NCBI RefSeq assembly: GCF_030815855.1
Contig: NZ_JAUSXG010000001.1
Coordinates: 5,766,001-5,830,000 of the forward strand
DNA from: Variovorax paradoxus
GTDB taxonomy: Bacteria; Pseudomonadota; Gammaproteobacteria; Burkholderiales; Burkholderiaceae_C
Reading direction: 5' to 3'
Length of the DNA: 64,000 bases
Translations under genes and position numbers: made by a program
The notes under the pieces: generated by a model
Database searches by the model: none
What the model was told of the DNA's origin: nothing
Seen by the model: only the letters and a program-made list of their open reading frames with translations
Part shown: piece by piece, positions 1 through 9,659 of the stretch
Numbering within the stretch: position 1 is the stretch's first letter
How the letters are laid out: every line of letters starts with the position of its first letter

Positions 1-405
1 GCGGTCGGGGCGCGAGGTGGCGGCCGCGAGCTGCGTGATCGAGATCGACGAGGTGTTCGACGCGATGATGACTTCGGGCGCCACCAGCTCGTCGACCTGC
101 TTGAGGATCTTGAGCTTGAGCGCGTGGTTCTCGGTGGCGGCTTCGATCACCAGTTGCGCACCCTTCAGGTCCTCGTAGTTCGTCGAGCCCTTGATCAGCG
201 CGAGCGCCGCGGCCTTCTGCTCGGCCGTGAGCTTTTCTTTCTTGATCAGCCGGTCGAGGCTGCCCGACACGGTGGCCAGGCCCTTGTCGACGGCCGCCTG
301 GGCGACGTCGATCATCACCACGTTCACGCCGGACACCGCGCAGGCCTGCGCAATGCCATTGCCCATTGTTCCGGCGCCGATGATGCCGACGGTCTGGATC
401 GTCAT
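1..405 (-). CDS. 3-hydroxybutyryl-CoA dehydrogenase (N-terminal part, runs off the window)
   Basis: This enzyme oxidises 3-hydroxyacyl-CoA to 3-oxoacyl-CoA with NAD(P) in the cytoplasm, in beta-oxidation or butanoate metabolism. The first 135 residues are visible and open with a Rossmann dinucleotide motif GIIGAGTMGNGIAQAC. They continue into the second half of the NAD domain, with IEAATEN and the conserved ASNTSS stretch. A Shine-Dalgarno AAGGAG lies 7-8 bases before the ATG. The C-terminal catalytic domain lies outside the window. The gene is divergent from purT. The family is clear; whether the preferred substrate is C4 or longer cannot be read from this part. Confidence 0.9.
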   Translation of the reverse strand, partial: MTIQTVGIIGAGTMGNGIAQACAVSGVNVVMIDVAQAAVDKGLATVSGSLDRLIKKEKLTAEQKAAALALIKGSTNYEDLKGAQLVIEAATENHALKLKILKQVDELVAPEVIIASNTSSISITQLAAATSRPDR

Positions 406-588
406 GAGAAAACTCCTTGAATAAAAGGAAAACTGGGGAAGGGGCGGGTGGCGCGAGGGCCGCCGCCGCGGCAGGAGATCGATTGTGAAGCAGCCCCGCC
501 AAGCCGCTGTTGCCGCGAGCGACACGGGCGCCGCCGGGTGGCTTACAGTGCGGCGATTGCTTTTTCTTCTCTCTTTTCGACTCCGACC

Positions 589-1791
589 ATGACCACCCTC
601 GGCACCCCTCTTTCCCCTTCCGCCACCCGCGTGATGCTGCTCGGCTCCGGCGAACTCGGCAAGGAGGTGCTGATCGCCCTGCAGCGCCTCGGCGTCGAAA
701 CCATCGCGGTCGACCGCTACGAGAACGCGCCCGGCCAGCAGGTGGCGCACCACGCGCGCACCATCACCATGAGCGACCCCGAGCAGCTCAAGGCGCTGAT
801 CGAGGCCGAGAAGCCCATGCTCGTGGTGCCCGAGATCGAGGCCATCGCCACGCCGATGCTGCAGCAGCTCGAAGACGCCGGCGTGGTGCGTGTGATTCCC
901 ACGGCTCGCGCCGCCCGCCTCACGATGGACCGCGAAGGCATCCGCCGCCTGGCCGCCGAAACGCTGGGCGTGCCGACCAGCCCCTACAAATTCTGCGACT
1001 CGCTGGCCGAACTGCAGGCTGCCATCGACGAAGGCATTGGCTACCCCTGCATCGTCAAGCCCGTGATGAGCAGCTCCGGCAAGGGCCAAAGCAAGATCGA
1101 CGGCCCGGCCGACGTGCAGAAGGCCTGGGACTACGCCATGGCCGGCGGCCGCGTGAGCCACGGCCGCGTGATCGTCGAGGGCTTCATCGACTTCGACTAC
1201 GAGATCACGCTGCTCACCGTGCGTGCGAAGGATGAGGCCGGCGCCGTGCAGACGCAGTTCTGCGACCCGATCGGCCATGTGCAGGTGAGCGGCGACTACG
1301 TGGAGAGCTGGCAGCCGCATCCCATGGCGCCGGCCGCGCTGCAGAAGGCGCAGCAGATCGCACAGGCCGTCACGGCCGACCTCGGCGGCCAGGGTCTCTT
1401 CGGCGTCGAGCTGTTCGTGAAGGGCGACGAGGTGTGGTTCAGCGAAGTCAGCCCGCGTCCGCACGACACCGGCATGGTGACCATGGCCACGCAATGGCAG
1501 AACGAGTTCGAACTGCATGCGCGCGCCATCCTCGGCCTGCCGGTCGACACGTCGCTCAAGAGCCCGGGCGCCAGCGCGGTGATCTATGGCGGCGTGGACG
1601 CGACGGGCATCGCGTTCGACGGCGTGGCCGAGGCGCTGCAGGTGCCCGGCAGCGACATTCGTCTGTTCGGAAAGCCCGAGAGTTTCGCCAAGCGCCGCAT
1701 GGGCGTGGCGCTGGTGCATGCGGCCGACACCGACACCGCCCGCAAGCTCGCCAAGGAAGCCGCCGCGCGCGTGAAGCCGCGCAGGACCTGA
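589..1791 (+). CDS. purT: Formate-dependent phosphoribosylglycinamide formyltransferase (GAR transformylase 2)
   Basis: PurT is an ATP-grasp enzyme that makes formyl-GAR from GAR, formate and ATP in purine synthesis. The 400-residue product matches the usual length of about 390-400. It starts with the pre-ATP-grasp motif [12 protein letters not shown], has the ATP-grasp segment [13 protein letters not shown], and ends with the metal-binding [12 protein letters not shown] region. I chose the ATG at 589 because the family aligns from [12 protein letters not shown]; the frame is open further upstream to 448, but that stretch has no family similarity. No purine operon partner is adjacent. Confidence 0.95.
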   Translation: MTTLGTPLSPSATRVMLLGSGELGKEVLIALQRLGVETIAVDRYENAPGQQVAHHARTITMSDPEQLKALIEAEKPMLVVPEIEAIATPMLQQLEDAGVVRVIPTARAARLTMDREGIRRLAAETLGVPTSPYKFCDSLAELQAAIDEGIGYPCIVKPVMSSSGKGQSKIDGPADVQKAWDYAMAGGRVSHGRVIVEGFIDFDYEITLLTVRAKDEAGAVQTQFCDPIGHVQVSGDYVESWQPHPMAPAALQKAQQIAQAVTADLGGQGLFGVELFVKGDEVWFSEVSPRPHDTGMVTMATQWQNEFELHARAILGLPVDTSLKSPGASAVIYGGVDATGIAFDGVAEALQVPGSDIRLFGKPESFAKRRMGVALVHAADTDTARKLAKEAAARVKPRRT

Positions 1792-1899
1792 GGAACGGCG
1801 CCGCCCAAGCACAGCCAGTTTTCGCAAGCGGCGCCGGACGCCTGCGGGCATCGTGCGGATGAGATCGGGAGAACGTCCGCCCGACCCACCGGAGACACC

Positions 1900-2844
1900 A
1901 TGCTGCACCCCCAGGCGCGCGCCTTGCTCGATTTCATCGAGGCGCGCGGCATTCCGCCGACCCACACGCTTTCGCCGGCCGACGCACGTGCGTTCTATCG
2001 CGACCGGCGCGCCGCCACCCAACCCGACGCCCCGCCGGTTGCCCAGGTCCGCGAGCTGAGGGCCGAAGGGCCGCACGGCACCATCCCGGTGCGCCTCTAC
2101 CGCTCGCTGGGGTCCACGGCCGATGCGCTGCTGCCGGTGCTGGTCTACTTTCACGGCGGCGGCTGGGTCGTCGGCGACCTCGACACGCACGACGTGCTGT
2201 GCCGGGAGCTCGCCAACGGCGCCGGCTGCGCAGTCGCATCGGTCGACTACCGCATGGGCCCGGAGCACCGTTTTCCCGCCGCCGTCGACGACGTGCTGGC
2301 CTCTACCCGTTGGGTGCGTCGCGGGGCTGCCGCGCTGGGGCTCGATGCGGGCCGCCTCGCGGTAGGCGGCGACAGTGCGGGCGGCAACCTCGCCGCGGTG
2401 GCAGCCATTGCGGCGCGCGATGCCGGCGACCTGCCCATCGCCTTTCAGCTGCTGATCTATCCCGCCACGGACATGCGCCGCGGCCACCCCTCGCACCAAG
2501 CCAATGGGCAGGGCTACCTGCTGACCCGCGACACGATGGCGTACTTCCACGATCACTACATCGACGACGCGCGGCACGACCTCGACTGGCGCGCGTCGCC
2601 GCTGCTGCACGCCGATCTTTCGGGCCTGCCGCCCGCGCTGGTGCTGACGGCCGGCTACGACCCGTTGCGCGACGAAGGCCTGGCTTACGCCGAGGCCCTG
2701 ACCGCCGCCGGCAACCGCGCCGCCCACGTCTGCTTCGAGCGCCAGATCCATGGCTTCATCACCATGGGCAAGGTGCTCGACGAGGCCGCGACGGCCATCG
2801 CGCTGTGCACCGCCGAGCTTCGCCGCGCGCTCGCAGCGGCCTAG
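1900..2844 (+). CDS. Alpha/beta hydrolase of the hormone-sensitive-lipase family (esterase)
   Basis: A predicted carboxylesterase acting on short or medium acyl esters. The 314-residue protein has the HSL-family oxyanion motif HGGG at residues 85-88 and the nucleophile elbow GDSAGG with Ser159. An Asp in YDPLRDEG and a His in QIHGF complete the probable triad. There is no signal peptide, so it is probably cytoplasmic. A GGAGA Shine-Dalgarno lies just before the ATG. It follows purT after about 100 bases and precedes an AraC-type regulator. The physiological substrate is not evident. Confidence 0.88.
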   Translation: MLHPQARALLDFIEARGIPPTHTLSPADARAFYRDRRAATQPDAPPVAQVRELRAEGPHGTIPVRLYRSLGSTADALLPVLVYFHGGGWVVGDLDTHDVLCRELANGAGCAVASVDYRMGPEHRFPAAVDDVLASTRWVRRGAAALGLDAGRLAVGGDSAGGNLAAVAAIAARDAGDLPIAFQLLIYPATDMRRGHPSHQANGQGYLLTRDTMAYFHDHYIDDARHDLDWRASPLLHADLSGLPPALVLTAGYDPLRDEGLAYAEALTAAGNRAAHVCFERQIHGFITMGKVLDEAATAIALCTAELRRALAAA

Positions 2845-2954
2845 GGAAAGTCCCCGCGCAAATGGACGCCGCGCAGCCGGCCCTCGCCGCTACGATCCAG
2901 CGAACGCAAGGCCGCTTCCCGGCTGGCGGCGGTCCGATGCAGGAGACAGACACC

Positions 2955-3782
2955 ATGCAGCGATCGAACACGACGCGGCCAGGCAGCGGCGCCGGGACGC
3001 GCGGAGAACGCCTGATGTGGCTCACGCGCCAGCGCGTGTTCTACGCAGGGCTGCTCGGCGCCGCGTCCGAACGCACGCTGGGCGGACACGGCGTGTACGT
3101 GTCGCCGGCCGGGGCGCCGCCGAACCGCTTGCGCGTCGGCGGCGGTGCCTGGCAGACGGGCGAACTGCTGGTGGTGCCGCCGCAGGTGCCGCACCGGGTG
3201 GAAAGCGCGCACTCGCTCATCCTCAACCTGCTGATCGAATCGGAGTCTGTCGATCCCGCGCGCATGCCGGGTTTTCTGCAGCACTGCGGGCCTGTCGATG
3301 CACCGGAGTTCGTCCGGCGCATGCGCGATACGCACGCGCACCTGCTGGCGATTTCGGGCCGCCAAAGTTTCGACGGTTTCGATTTCGACCGGCTGTTCTT
3401 CGGCGAGGCACTGGTGCCGCGTGTGCTCGACGCGCGCATTCGCAAGGTCATCGACGCCATCAACGCCGACCCGGCTGCGCCCGCCTCGGCCGAAGACTGC
3501 GCGGCTTCGGTGCACCTGTCCTTTTCGCGCTTCCTGCACCTGTTCAAGCAGGAAACCGGCATGGCGTTTCGCGCTTTCCGGGCCTGGAAGCGCGCGCGCA
3601 GCCTGCTGCGCTACGTGCGCCAGACCGGCACGCTGACCGACATCGCGCTGGACACCGGCTATCCCGATTCGACGCACTTCAGCCATTCGATCCGGCAGGT
3701 CTATGGCCTGAAGCCGAGCGACATCCTGGCCGGCTCGCGCCGCCTGGCGCTGCACGACGTGGCCGGCGGCTTCAGGCAGTAG
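2955..3782 (+). CDS. AraC-family transcriptional regulator
   Basis: A 275-residue regulator with an N-terminal cupin-like effector domain and a C-terminal double helix-turn-helix. The DNA-binding part spans roughly residues 155-265 and includes LSFSRFLHLFKQETG and the second-helix segment DIALDTGYPDSTHFSHS, both typical of AraC/XylS proteins. I chose the ATG at 2955 because AGGAG lies 9 bases upstream; a further in-frame ATG at 2937 is possible. The stop is 14 bases before the livH start, in the same direction, so the protein may control the ABC-importer genes that follow; this is an inference from position. Confidence 0.85.
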   Translation: MQRSNTTRPGSGAGTRGERLMWLTRQRVFYAGLLGAASERTLGGHGVYVSPAGAPPNRLRVGGGAWQTGELLVVPPQVPHRVESAHSLILNLLIESESVDPARMPGFLQHCGPVDAPEFVRRMRDTHAHLLAISGRQSFDGFDFDRLFFGEALVPRVLDARIRKVIDAINADPAAPASAEDCAASVHLSFSRFLHLFKQETGMAFRAFRAWKRARSLLRYVRQTGTLTDIALDTGYPDSTHFSHSIRQVYGLKPSDILAGSRRLALHDVAGGFRQ

Positions 3783-3796
3783 GCGCAAGGAGGCCC

Positions 3797-4672
3797 ATGC
3801 AGATTCTTCAACTCCTGCTGTCGGGCATTGCGCAAGGTTGCATCTATGGGCTGATCGCGCTGGGCTTCGTGCTGATCTACAAGGCCACCGAGACCGTGAG
3901 CTTCGCGCAGGGCGACCTGATGATGCTCGGCGCCTTCGGCGCGTTCGCCGGCATGTCGCTGATCGGCCTGCCGTTCTGGCTCGCGGCCGTTCTCGCGGTG
4001 GTGGCGATGGCGGCCTTCGGCGTGCTGCTCGAGCTGGTGGTGATCCGCCCGATCCTCGGCCAGCCGCAGTTCTCGATCGTGATGCTGACCATCGGCATTG
4101 CCTACGTGGCGCGCGGACTCATCACCATGGTGCCGGGCATCGGCACCGACACTCACACGCTGCCGGTGCCCTACAAGGACCAGATATGGAAGCTGGGCGG
4201 CCTGGTGGTCAACCTCGAGCAGCTGGCGATCATCGTCGCCACCGCCATCCTCTGTGCCCTGCTGTTCGCGATGTTCCGCTACAGCAAGCTCGGCATCGCG
4301 ATGCAGGCCTCGTCGCAGAACCAGCTTGCGGCCTACTACATGGGCATTCCGGTGAAGCGGCTCAACGGGCTGGTGTGGGGCCTCGCGGCTGCGGTCGCCG
4401 CCATTGCGGGCATGCTGCTCGCGCCCATCACCTTCGTGCACGCGAACATGGGCTTCATCGGGCTCAAGGCCTTTCCGGCCGCGGTGGTGGGCGGCTTCGG
4501 CAGCCTGCCGGGTGCCATCGTCGGCGGGCTGGTGATCGGCATCGTCGAATCGTTCGCGGGCTTCTATCTGCCGGACGGCTTCAAGGACACGGCGCCGTAC
4601 ATCGTGGTGCTGCTGATGCTGATGATCAAGCCCAACGGCCTGTTCGGCGAGAAGCTGCGCAAGAAAGTCTGA
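3797..4672 (+). CDS. livH: Branched-chain amino acid-type ABC transporter permease (LivH family)
   Basis: An inner-membrane permease of the hydrophobic amino acid uptake (HAAT) class of ABC importers. The 291-residue protein has about eight hydrophobic segments, opens with the typical SGIAQGCIYGLIALGF, and carries VVGGFGSLPGAIVGG near the C terminus, the cytoplasmic loop that contacts the ATPases. AAGGAGG sits 4 bases before the ATG. It is the first of a gene run livH-livM-livG-livF-ligase-binding protein. Leucine-type substrates are the family default, but the ligase in the cluster suggests an organic acid. Confidence 0.92.
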   Translation: MQILQLLLSGIAQGCIYGLIALGFVLIYKATETVSFAQGDLMMLGAFGAFAGMSLIGLPFWLAAVLAVVAMAAFGVLLELVVIRPILGQPQFSIVMLTIGIAYVARGLITMVPGIGTDTHTLPVPYKDQIWKLGGLVVNLEQLAIIVATAILCALLFAMFRYSKLGIAMQASSQNQLAAYYMGIPVKRLNGLVWGLAAAVAAIAGMLLAPITFVHANMGFIGLKAFPAAVVGGFGSLPGAIVGGLVIGIVESFAGFYLPDGFKDTAPYIVVLLMLMIKPNGLFGEKLRKKV

Positions 4673-4678
4673 ACGTTC

Positions 4679-5755
4679 ATGCGCTTCATCTTCAAGACCA
4701 GCTACGACCAGGACATCCGCCTTGCGCGGCATGGCGGCCATGTGTTCTGGTACGGCTTGCTGGCCGCGTTCCTCCTCGTCGCGCCATGGGTAATCGATGA
4801 GTACTGGCTCGCGCAGCTGACCTTCGTGCTGATCTACGGCATCGTCGGCCTCGGGCTGATGCTGCTGGCGGGCTTTACCGGGCAGTTTTCCATCGGCCAT
4901 GCGGCGTTTCTCGGCGCGGGCGCCTATACGCAAGGCGTGCTGACCAACCTGGGCGTGCCGTTTCCGCTGGCGCTGCTCGCGGCTGCAGCGCTGTCGGCGG
5001 GGGTGGGCGTGGTGGTGGCCTTGCCGGCCTTGCGCGTGAAGGGCATCTATCTCGGCATCGCCACGCTGTCGTTCGGCTTCATCGTCGAGGAAGTATTCGC
5101 ACGCTGGGAGAGCGTCACCGGCGGCAATGCGGGTCTGCATGTCAAGTCGCCCCAGCTCTTCGGCTGGTCGCTGGGGTCGGGCAACGGCTTCTACTTTCTG
5201 TGCCTGGTGGTGGCGGTGCTGAGCACGCTCGGCATCCTGAACCTGCTGCGCTCGCCGACGGGCCGTGCCTTCGTCGCCATTCGCGATTCGGAAATATCGG
5301 CGCAGAGCATGGGCATTCACCTGGCGCGTTACAAGACGATGTCGTTTGCGATCTCGGCCGCGCTCGCGGGTCTGGGCGGCGCGCTGTACGCGCACAAGCT
5401 CAGTTTCATCTCGCCGGACCAGTTCAACATCCTGCAGTCGATCGACTTGCTGCTGATGGTGGTGATCGGCGGGCTGGGCTCGGTGCATGGCGCGTTCCTG
5501 GGCGCAATTTTCCTGATTGCGATGCCGCAGCTGATCTCGATGGGCAAGGACTGGCTGCCGGCGGTGGTCGGCCAGGCGCCGGGGCTGCAGGGGCTGGTGT
5601 ACGGCATGGTGCTGATCGCCTTCGTGCTGTTCGAGCCGCTGGGCCTTTACGGCCGGTGGCTCAAGATTCGAACCTGGCTGCAGCTCTTTCCGTTCTACCG
5701 CCGGGGCTTGTTCAAGCGGCAGAAGTCGTTCACCAAGTCGGACCGGTTGAGATGA
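4679..5755 (+). CDS. livM: Branched-chain amino acid-type ABC transporter permease (LivM family)
   Basis: The second inner-membrane permease of the importer. The 358-residue protein has about ten hydrophobic segments and the LivM hallmarks [18 protein letters not shown] and [16 protein letters not shown], the latter being the ATPase-coupling loop. The C-terminal tail is basic ([12 protein letters not shown]) and presumably cytoplasmic. It begins 7 bases after livH, and its TGA overlaps the livG ATG (ATGA), which points to translational coupling. Confidence 0.92.
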   Translation: MRFIFKTSYDQDIRLARHGGHVFWYGLLAAFLLVAPWVIDEYWLAQLTFVLIYGIVGLGLMLLAGFTGQFSIGHAAFLGAGAYTQGVLTNLGVPFPLALLAAAALSAGVGVVVALPALRVKGIYLGIATLSFGFIVEEVFARWESVTGGNAGLHVKSPQLFGWSLGSGNGFYFLCLVVAVLSTLGILNLLRSPTGRAFVAIRDSEISAQSMGIHLARYKTMSFAISAALAGLGGALYAHKLSFISPDQFNILQSIDLLLMVVIGGLGSVHGAFLGAIFLIAMPQLISMGKDWLPAVVGQAPGLQGLVYGMVLIAFVLFEPLGLYGRWLKIRTWLQLFPFYRRGLFKRQKSFTKSDRLR

Positions 5756-6570
5756 GTGGCGACATCCTTCTTTCAGCGAAGGACCTGAGCGTGCGCTTCG
5801 GTGGTGTGCTCGCGGTCAACAAGGTGAGCTTCGATGTGCGGCGCGGCGAAGTGTTCACGCTGATCGGGCCGAACGGCGCGGGCAAGACGACGGTGTTCAA
5901 CCTGATCAGCCGCATCTACACGCCGACCATGGGCGAGATCACGTGGCACGGCGAAGCAGTCGGGCCTGTGGCCTTGACGCAGCAGGCACCGCACACCATC
6001 GCCGCGCTGGGCATTGCACGCACCTTCCAGAACATCGAGCTCTTCGAGCACGCGACGGTCTTGCACAACCTGCTGATCGGCCGCCACACGCACCGGCAGA
6101 CGGGGTTCTGGAGCGAGGTGTTCTTCACGCCGGCCACGCGGCGTGCCGAGATCCAGGCGCGTGAGAAGGCGGAGCAGGTGATCGAACTGCTGGACTTGCA
6201 GCACCATCGCGATTCGATGGTGGCCGGTTTGCCCTACGGCGTGCGCAAGGTGGTGGAGCTCGCGCGTGCGCTGTGCACCGAGCCCAAGCTGCTGCTGCTT
6301 GATGAGCCCTCGTCGGGGCTCAATGTCGAAGAGACGGCCGACATGGCGTTCTGGATCCAGGACATCCAGCATGAACTGGGCGTGTCGGTGCTGATGGTCG
6401 AGCACGACATGTCGCTGGTGTCGAAGGTGTCGGACCGGGTGCTCGCGATGAACATGGGCGAGGTGCTGGCCACCGGCACGCCGCGCGAGGTGCAGGCGGA
6501 TGCGCGGGTCATCGAAGCCTATCTTGGGACCGTCGACGATGTGAGCAGTTTGAGGAGGGTGGCGGCGTGA
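5752..6570 (+). CDS. livG: ABC transporter ATP-binding protein (LivG family)
   Basis: One of the two cytoplasmic ATPases driving the importer. The 272-residue protein has Walker [10 protein letters not shown], a degenerate signature region [14 protein letters not shown] typical of LivG, Walker [11 protein letters not shown] and the switch His in VEHDMS. The start ATG overlaps the livM stop. Unlike the other junctions in this run, livG is separated from livF by about 310 bases of GC-rich, hairpin-bearing spacer. Confidence 0.93.
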   Translation: MSGDILLSAKDLSVRFGGVLAVNKVSFDVRRGEVFTLIGPNGAGKTTVFNLISRIYTPTMGEITWHGEAVGPVALTQQAPHTIAALGIARTFQNIELFEHATVLHNLLIGRHTHRQTGFWSEVFFTPATRRAEIQAREKAEQVIELLDLQHHRDSMVAGLPYGVRKVVELARALCTEPKLLLLDEPSSGLNVEETADMAFWIQDIQHELGVSVLMVEHDMSLVSKVSDRVLAMNMGEVLATGTPREVQADARVIEAYLGTVDDVSSLRRVAA

Positions 6571-6880
6571 ACGCTTTGTCCGCTGCTTCGTTCGAAACGC
6601 CCGGTATGCGGCACGGCGCGGTCGCCCCCACTATGCCGGCCGCTTCGCGGCTCCCCTGCGGTGCTCGCGCTTCGCGGGGTCTCGCAGAACTCGCTTCGCT
6701 CAAACAGCTGCGAGCCCTGATCCGCGAAACACTGCGCTCCTCGGCGGCACAGAGGGGGCGCCCGCCCCGCACCGCACACCGGGCTTGGGAGTGGAGGAAA
6801 CACCCCAAGCGTGTCCACGGCGTCGGGGCCCGCCCGGGGCAGGGGCCCCAACGCCGCTCCCCCAGCGAAGGAGCCCGCAC
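6571..6880. other. GC-rich non-coding spacer inside the liv operon
   Basis: No convincing gene is seen between livG and livF. The open frames here show no family similarity and are low-complexity Arg/Pro/Ala. The stretch contains several short inverted repeats and one long hairpin near its 3' end. Its base composition and lack of coding signal are like other intergenic repeat stretches in this window, so it is probably a mobile or repetitive intergenic element placed between two genes that are normally adjacent. Confidence 0.5.
6818..6856. repeat. Inverted repeat (hairpin) upstream of livF
   Basis: The arms at 6818-6831 and 6843-6856 pair over 13 base pairs with a single C/A mismatch, leaving a loop of about 11 bases. 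It lies 11 bases upstream of the livF Shine-Dalgarno and is transcribed with the operon. No U-run follows, so it is not a classical terminator. It could stabilise upstream message or reduce livF translation. Confidence 0.6.
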
Positions 6881-7654
6881 GTGACCGACGTCGTCCTCCA
6901 GCTGCTCAACGTGGAAAGCGCCTATGGCCCCATCAAGGCCATCCGAGGCGTCAGCCTGACGGTCAGGCAAGGCGAGATCGTGACGGTGCTGGGCTCCAAC
7001 GGCGCGGGCAAGACAACCATCCTCAAGACCATCTCGGGAATCATCGACCCTAGAAAAGGCAGCATCGAATTCCAGGGCAAGGACATCACCGCCAAAGATC
7101 CGGCCTATATCGTGCAGCAGGGCCTGAGCCACGTGCCCGAGGGGCGCGAGGTGTTCCCGCTGCTGTCGGTAAAAGACAACCTGCTGATGGGCGCTTACAC
7201 GCGCAAGGACCGCGATGGGGTGATGCGGGACATGGAGAGCGTCTACAGCTACTTTCCGATCCTGCGCGAGCGTGCCATCCAGGACGCCGGTCTGCTCTCG
7301 GGCGGCCAGCAACAGATGCTCGCCATATCGCGCGCCATCATGGCCGCGCCGCATCTCATCCTGCTCGACGAGCCCAGCCTCGGCCTCAGTCCCAAGCTGA
7401 CGAAAGAGATCTTCGAGATCGTCGTGCGCATCAACCGCGAGCGCGGCACCACCATTTTGCTGGTCGAGCAGAACGCCAACATGGCGCTCAACGCCTCCGA
7501 CCACGGCTACGTGCTCGAGAACGGCCGCATCGTGATGGAAGACACCTGCGAACGCCTGCGCGAGAAAGAAGACATCAAGGAGTTCTACCTCGGCGTCAAG
7601 GACGACGGGGTGCGCGGCGAGCGGCGCTGGAAAAAGAAGAAGACCTGGAGATGA
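6881..7654 (+). CDS. livF: ABC transporter ATP-binding protein (LivF family)
   Basis: The second ATPase of the importer, 257 residues from a GTG start. It has Walker A GSNGAGKTT, a canonical signature LSGGQQQML, Walker B LILLDEPSLG and the switch His replaced by Gln in VEQNAN, as is usual for LivF. I chose the GTG at 6881 because GAAGGAG lies 7 bases upstream and because the family begins at about LLNVESAYG; an open frame extends upstream to 6785 without similarity. The C terminus has an extra basic tail (RRWKKKKTWR). Confidence 0.92.
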   Translation: MTDVVLQLLNVESAYGPIKAIRGVSLTVRQGEIVTVLGSNGAGKTTILKTISGIIDPRKGSIEFQGKDITAKDPAYIVQQGLSHVPEGREVFPLLSVKDNLLMGAYTRKDRDGVMRDMESVYSYFPILRERAIQDAGLLSGGQQQMLAISRAIMAAPHLILLDEPSLGLSPKLTKEIFEIVVRINRERGTTILLVEQNANMALNASDHGYVLENGRIVMEDTCERLREKEDIKEFYLGVKDDGVRGERRWKKKKTWR

Positions 7655-7671
7655 GCGATGAGCGCCGCGCC

Positions 7672-7734
7672 GGGCCGCCCCAAGCAAGCTCGCTCCCGCC
7701 TGGCGGGAAGGCGCGTAGCGCCAAGGGTGCATCA
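7672..7734. repeat. Probable intergenic repeat element between livF and the ligase gene
   Basis: This short stretch is rich in small inverted repeats, such as CCCGCCTGGCGGG and GGCGCGTAGCGCC. The frame of the following gene is open through it, but the encoded residues are low-complexity and not part of the ligase family. It resembles compact palindromic intergenic repeats known in Comamonadaceae; this resemblance is from memory and no second copy is visible here. Confidence 0.4.
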
Positions 7735-9615
7735 ATGACCACAACTGCCTTGCGCGCTCCCGCCGGCCTCTGGGACTTGGCGCACCTGCAGCCGAAGCCC
7801 GGCATCGTCGTGCCCGGCGACACCATTCCCGCCGTGTTCTGGAAGGCCGTGGAACTGCGCGGCGACAAGGTCTGGATGCGGCAGAAGGAATTCGGCATCT
7901 GGCGCAGCTGGACCTGGAAGCAGACCGCCGGCGCCGTGCGCGAAATCGCCGGAGGCCTGCTGGCACTCGGCTTCGGGCCGGGCGAGTGCGCGTCGATCCT
8001 CGCCAACACGGTCATCGAATGGGTGCTCTGCGACATTGCCGTGCTCAGCTGCGGCGGTGTGTCGAACGGCATCTACCCCACCGACGCGGCCTCGCAGGTT
8101 CACTACCTTTGCGAGGATTCGCGCACCACCGTGCTCTTCGTCGAGGACGACGAGCAGCTGGACAAGGCGCTCGAAGTGCGCGCGCGCCTGCCGCTGTTGC
8201 GCAAGATCGTCGTGTTCGACATGGAAGGCCTGCGCGAGCTCGACGACCCGGGCGTCATCAGCCTCGACGCATTGCGTGCGCTGGGCCGGGAGTACCTGCA
8301 GGCCCATCCTCAGGTGATGGAGCAGCGCATTGCTGCATGTCGAGCGGAAGACCTGGCCATCCTCGTCTACACCTCGGGCACCACCGGCAAGCCCAAGGGT
8401 GCCATGCACAGCCACCGCGGACTGGTGTACACCATGCGCGGCTACAACTCCCTGCTGGCGCAAGGCGAAGGCGACGAGCGCATGTGCTTCCTGCCGCTGT
8501 GCCACATCGCCGAGCGCATGGGCGGCGAGTACTTCGCGATGTACACCGGCTCGATCCTCAACTTCGTCGAGAACCCCGAGACGGTGCCCGAGAACGTGCG
8601 CGAGATTTCGCCCACGGTGTTCACGGCCGTGCCGCGCGTGTGGGAGAAGTTCTATTCCGGCGTGATGATCGCGCTGAAGGAGGCGAGCCGGCTGCAGCAG
8701 GCCGCCTACGGCTGGAGCATCGGCGTCGGCCAGCAGATTGCCGAACGCGTGCTCCAGGGCCAGCCGATAGGCGCGGGTCTGCGGCTCAAATTCCGCATGG
8801 CGCGTTGGCTCGCGCTGGACAACGTGCGCAAGCTCATCGGCATCCACCGCGCGCGGTTTCTCGTGACCGGCGCGGCGCCGATCTCGCCCGACCTCGTGCG
8901 CTGGTACCTCGCGCTGGGCGTGCCCATGCTGGAGGTGTGGGGCATGACCGAATCGTGCGGCGCCTCCACCGGCGTGCCGCCGTCGCGGATCATGCCGGGC
9001 TCGATCGGGCCGGCCACCAGCTACAACGAGGTGCGGCTCGACCCGCAGACCGGCGAAATCCTGGTGCGCGGGCCCAATGTCTTCATGGGCTACCTCAACC
9101 TGCCCGAGAAAACGGCCGAAACCATCGACGCGGACGGCTGGCTGCACACCGGCGACGTCGGAACGGTCGACGCGGGAGGGTATTTCCGCATCACCGACCG
9201 CATGAAGGACATCATCATCACGGCAGGTGGAAAGAACATCACGCCGAGCGAGCTGGAGAACGAACTCAAGTTCAGCCCCTACATCACCGATGCGGTGGTG
9301 ATCGGCGACAAGAAGCCCTACCTGACGGTGATCGTGATGATCGACCAGGAGAACGTCGAGAAGTTTGCGCAGGACCACGATGTGCCTTTCAGCAACTACG
9401 AAAGCCTGACGCGTGCGCAAGAGGTGCTGGACCTGATCCAGGGCGAGGTCGACCGCGTCAATGCCAAGTTTGCGCGGGTCGAGCAGATCAAGAAGTTCTT
9501 CCTGCTCGAAACGCAGTTGAGCGCCGAAGACGAAGAGCTCACGCCGACGATGAAGCTCAAGCGGAAATTGGTACAGGCCAAGTACGCCGGGCGCATCGAG
9601 GCGATGTACCGCTGA
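7735..9615 (+). CDS. AMP-dependent long-chain-type acyl-CoA synthetase
   Basis: This ligase activates a carboxylic acid to acyl-AMP and then acyl-CoA. The 626-residue product has the P-loop YTSGTTGKPKG, the adenylate-binding VWGMTESCG, the hinge motif ITDRMKDIIITAGGKN, and a C-terminal segment of the long-chain (ACSL/FadD15) subgroup. I prefer the ATG at 7735 because family similarity starts there; the ATG at 7651, overlapping the livF stop, would add 28 residues encoded by a repeat-like stretch. It lies between the ABC ATPase gene and the binding-protein gene, so it probably activates the imported substrate. Confidence 0.9.
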   Translation: MTTTALRAPAGLWDLAHLQPKPGIVVPGDTIPAVFWKAVELRGDKVWMRQKEFGIWRSWTWKQTAGAVREIAGGLLALGFGPGECASILANTVIEWVLCDIAVLSCGGVSNGIYPTDAASQVHYLCEDSRTTVLFVEDDEQLDKALEVRARLPLLRKIVVFDMEGLRELDDPGVISLDALRALGREYLQAHPQVMEQRIAACRAEDLAILVYTSGTTGKPKGAMHSHRGLVYTMRGYNSLLAQGEGDERMCFLPLCHIAERMGGEYFAMYTGSILNFVENPETVPENVREISPTVFTAVPRVWEKFYSGVMIALKEASRLQQAAYGWSIGVGQQIAERVLQGQPIGAGLRLKFRMARWLALDNVRKLIGIHRARFLVTGAAPISPDLVRWYLALGVPMLEVWGMTESCGASTGVPPSRIMPGSIGPATSYNEVRLDPQTGEILVRGPNVFMGYLNLPEKTAETIDADGWLHTGDVGTVDAGGYFRITDRMKDIIITAGGKNITPSELENELKFSPYITDAVVIGDKKPYLTVIVMIDQENVEKFAQDHDVPFSNYESLTRAQEVLDLIQGEVDRVNAKFARVEQIKKFFLLETQLSAEDEELTPTMKLKRKLVQAKYAGRIEAMYR

Positions 9616-9659
9616 CGGCCGCGCCGAACCGTTTTTGTCAAACCCGAGGAGACAACGCA

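Noticed and set aside
3701-5488. A minus-strand open frame of about 595 codons across livH and livM
   Set aside because: Its product is Gln/His/Asp/Arg-rich and antisense to two permease genes with full family motifs; a composition artefact.
6567-6884. Small open frames in the livG-livF spacer
   Set aside because: Products are Arg/Pro/Ala-rich, have no Shine-Dalgarno of note and no family resemblance; the stretch looks like a repeat.
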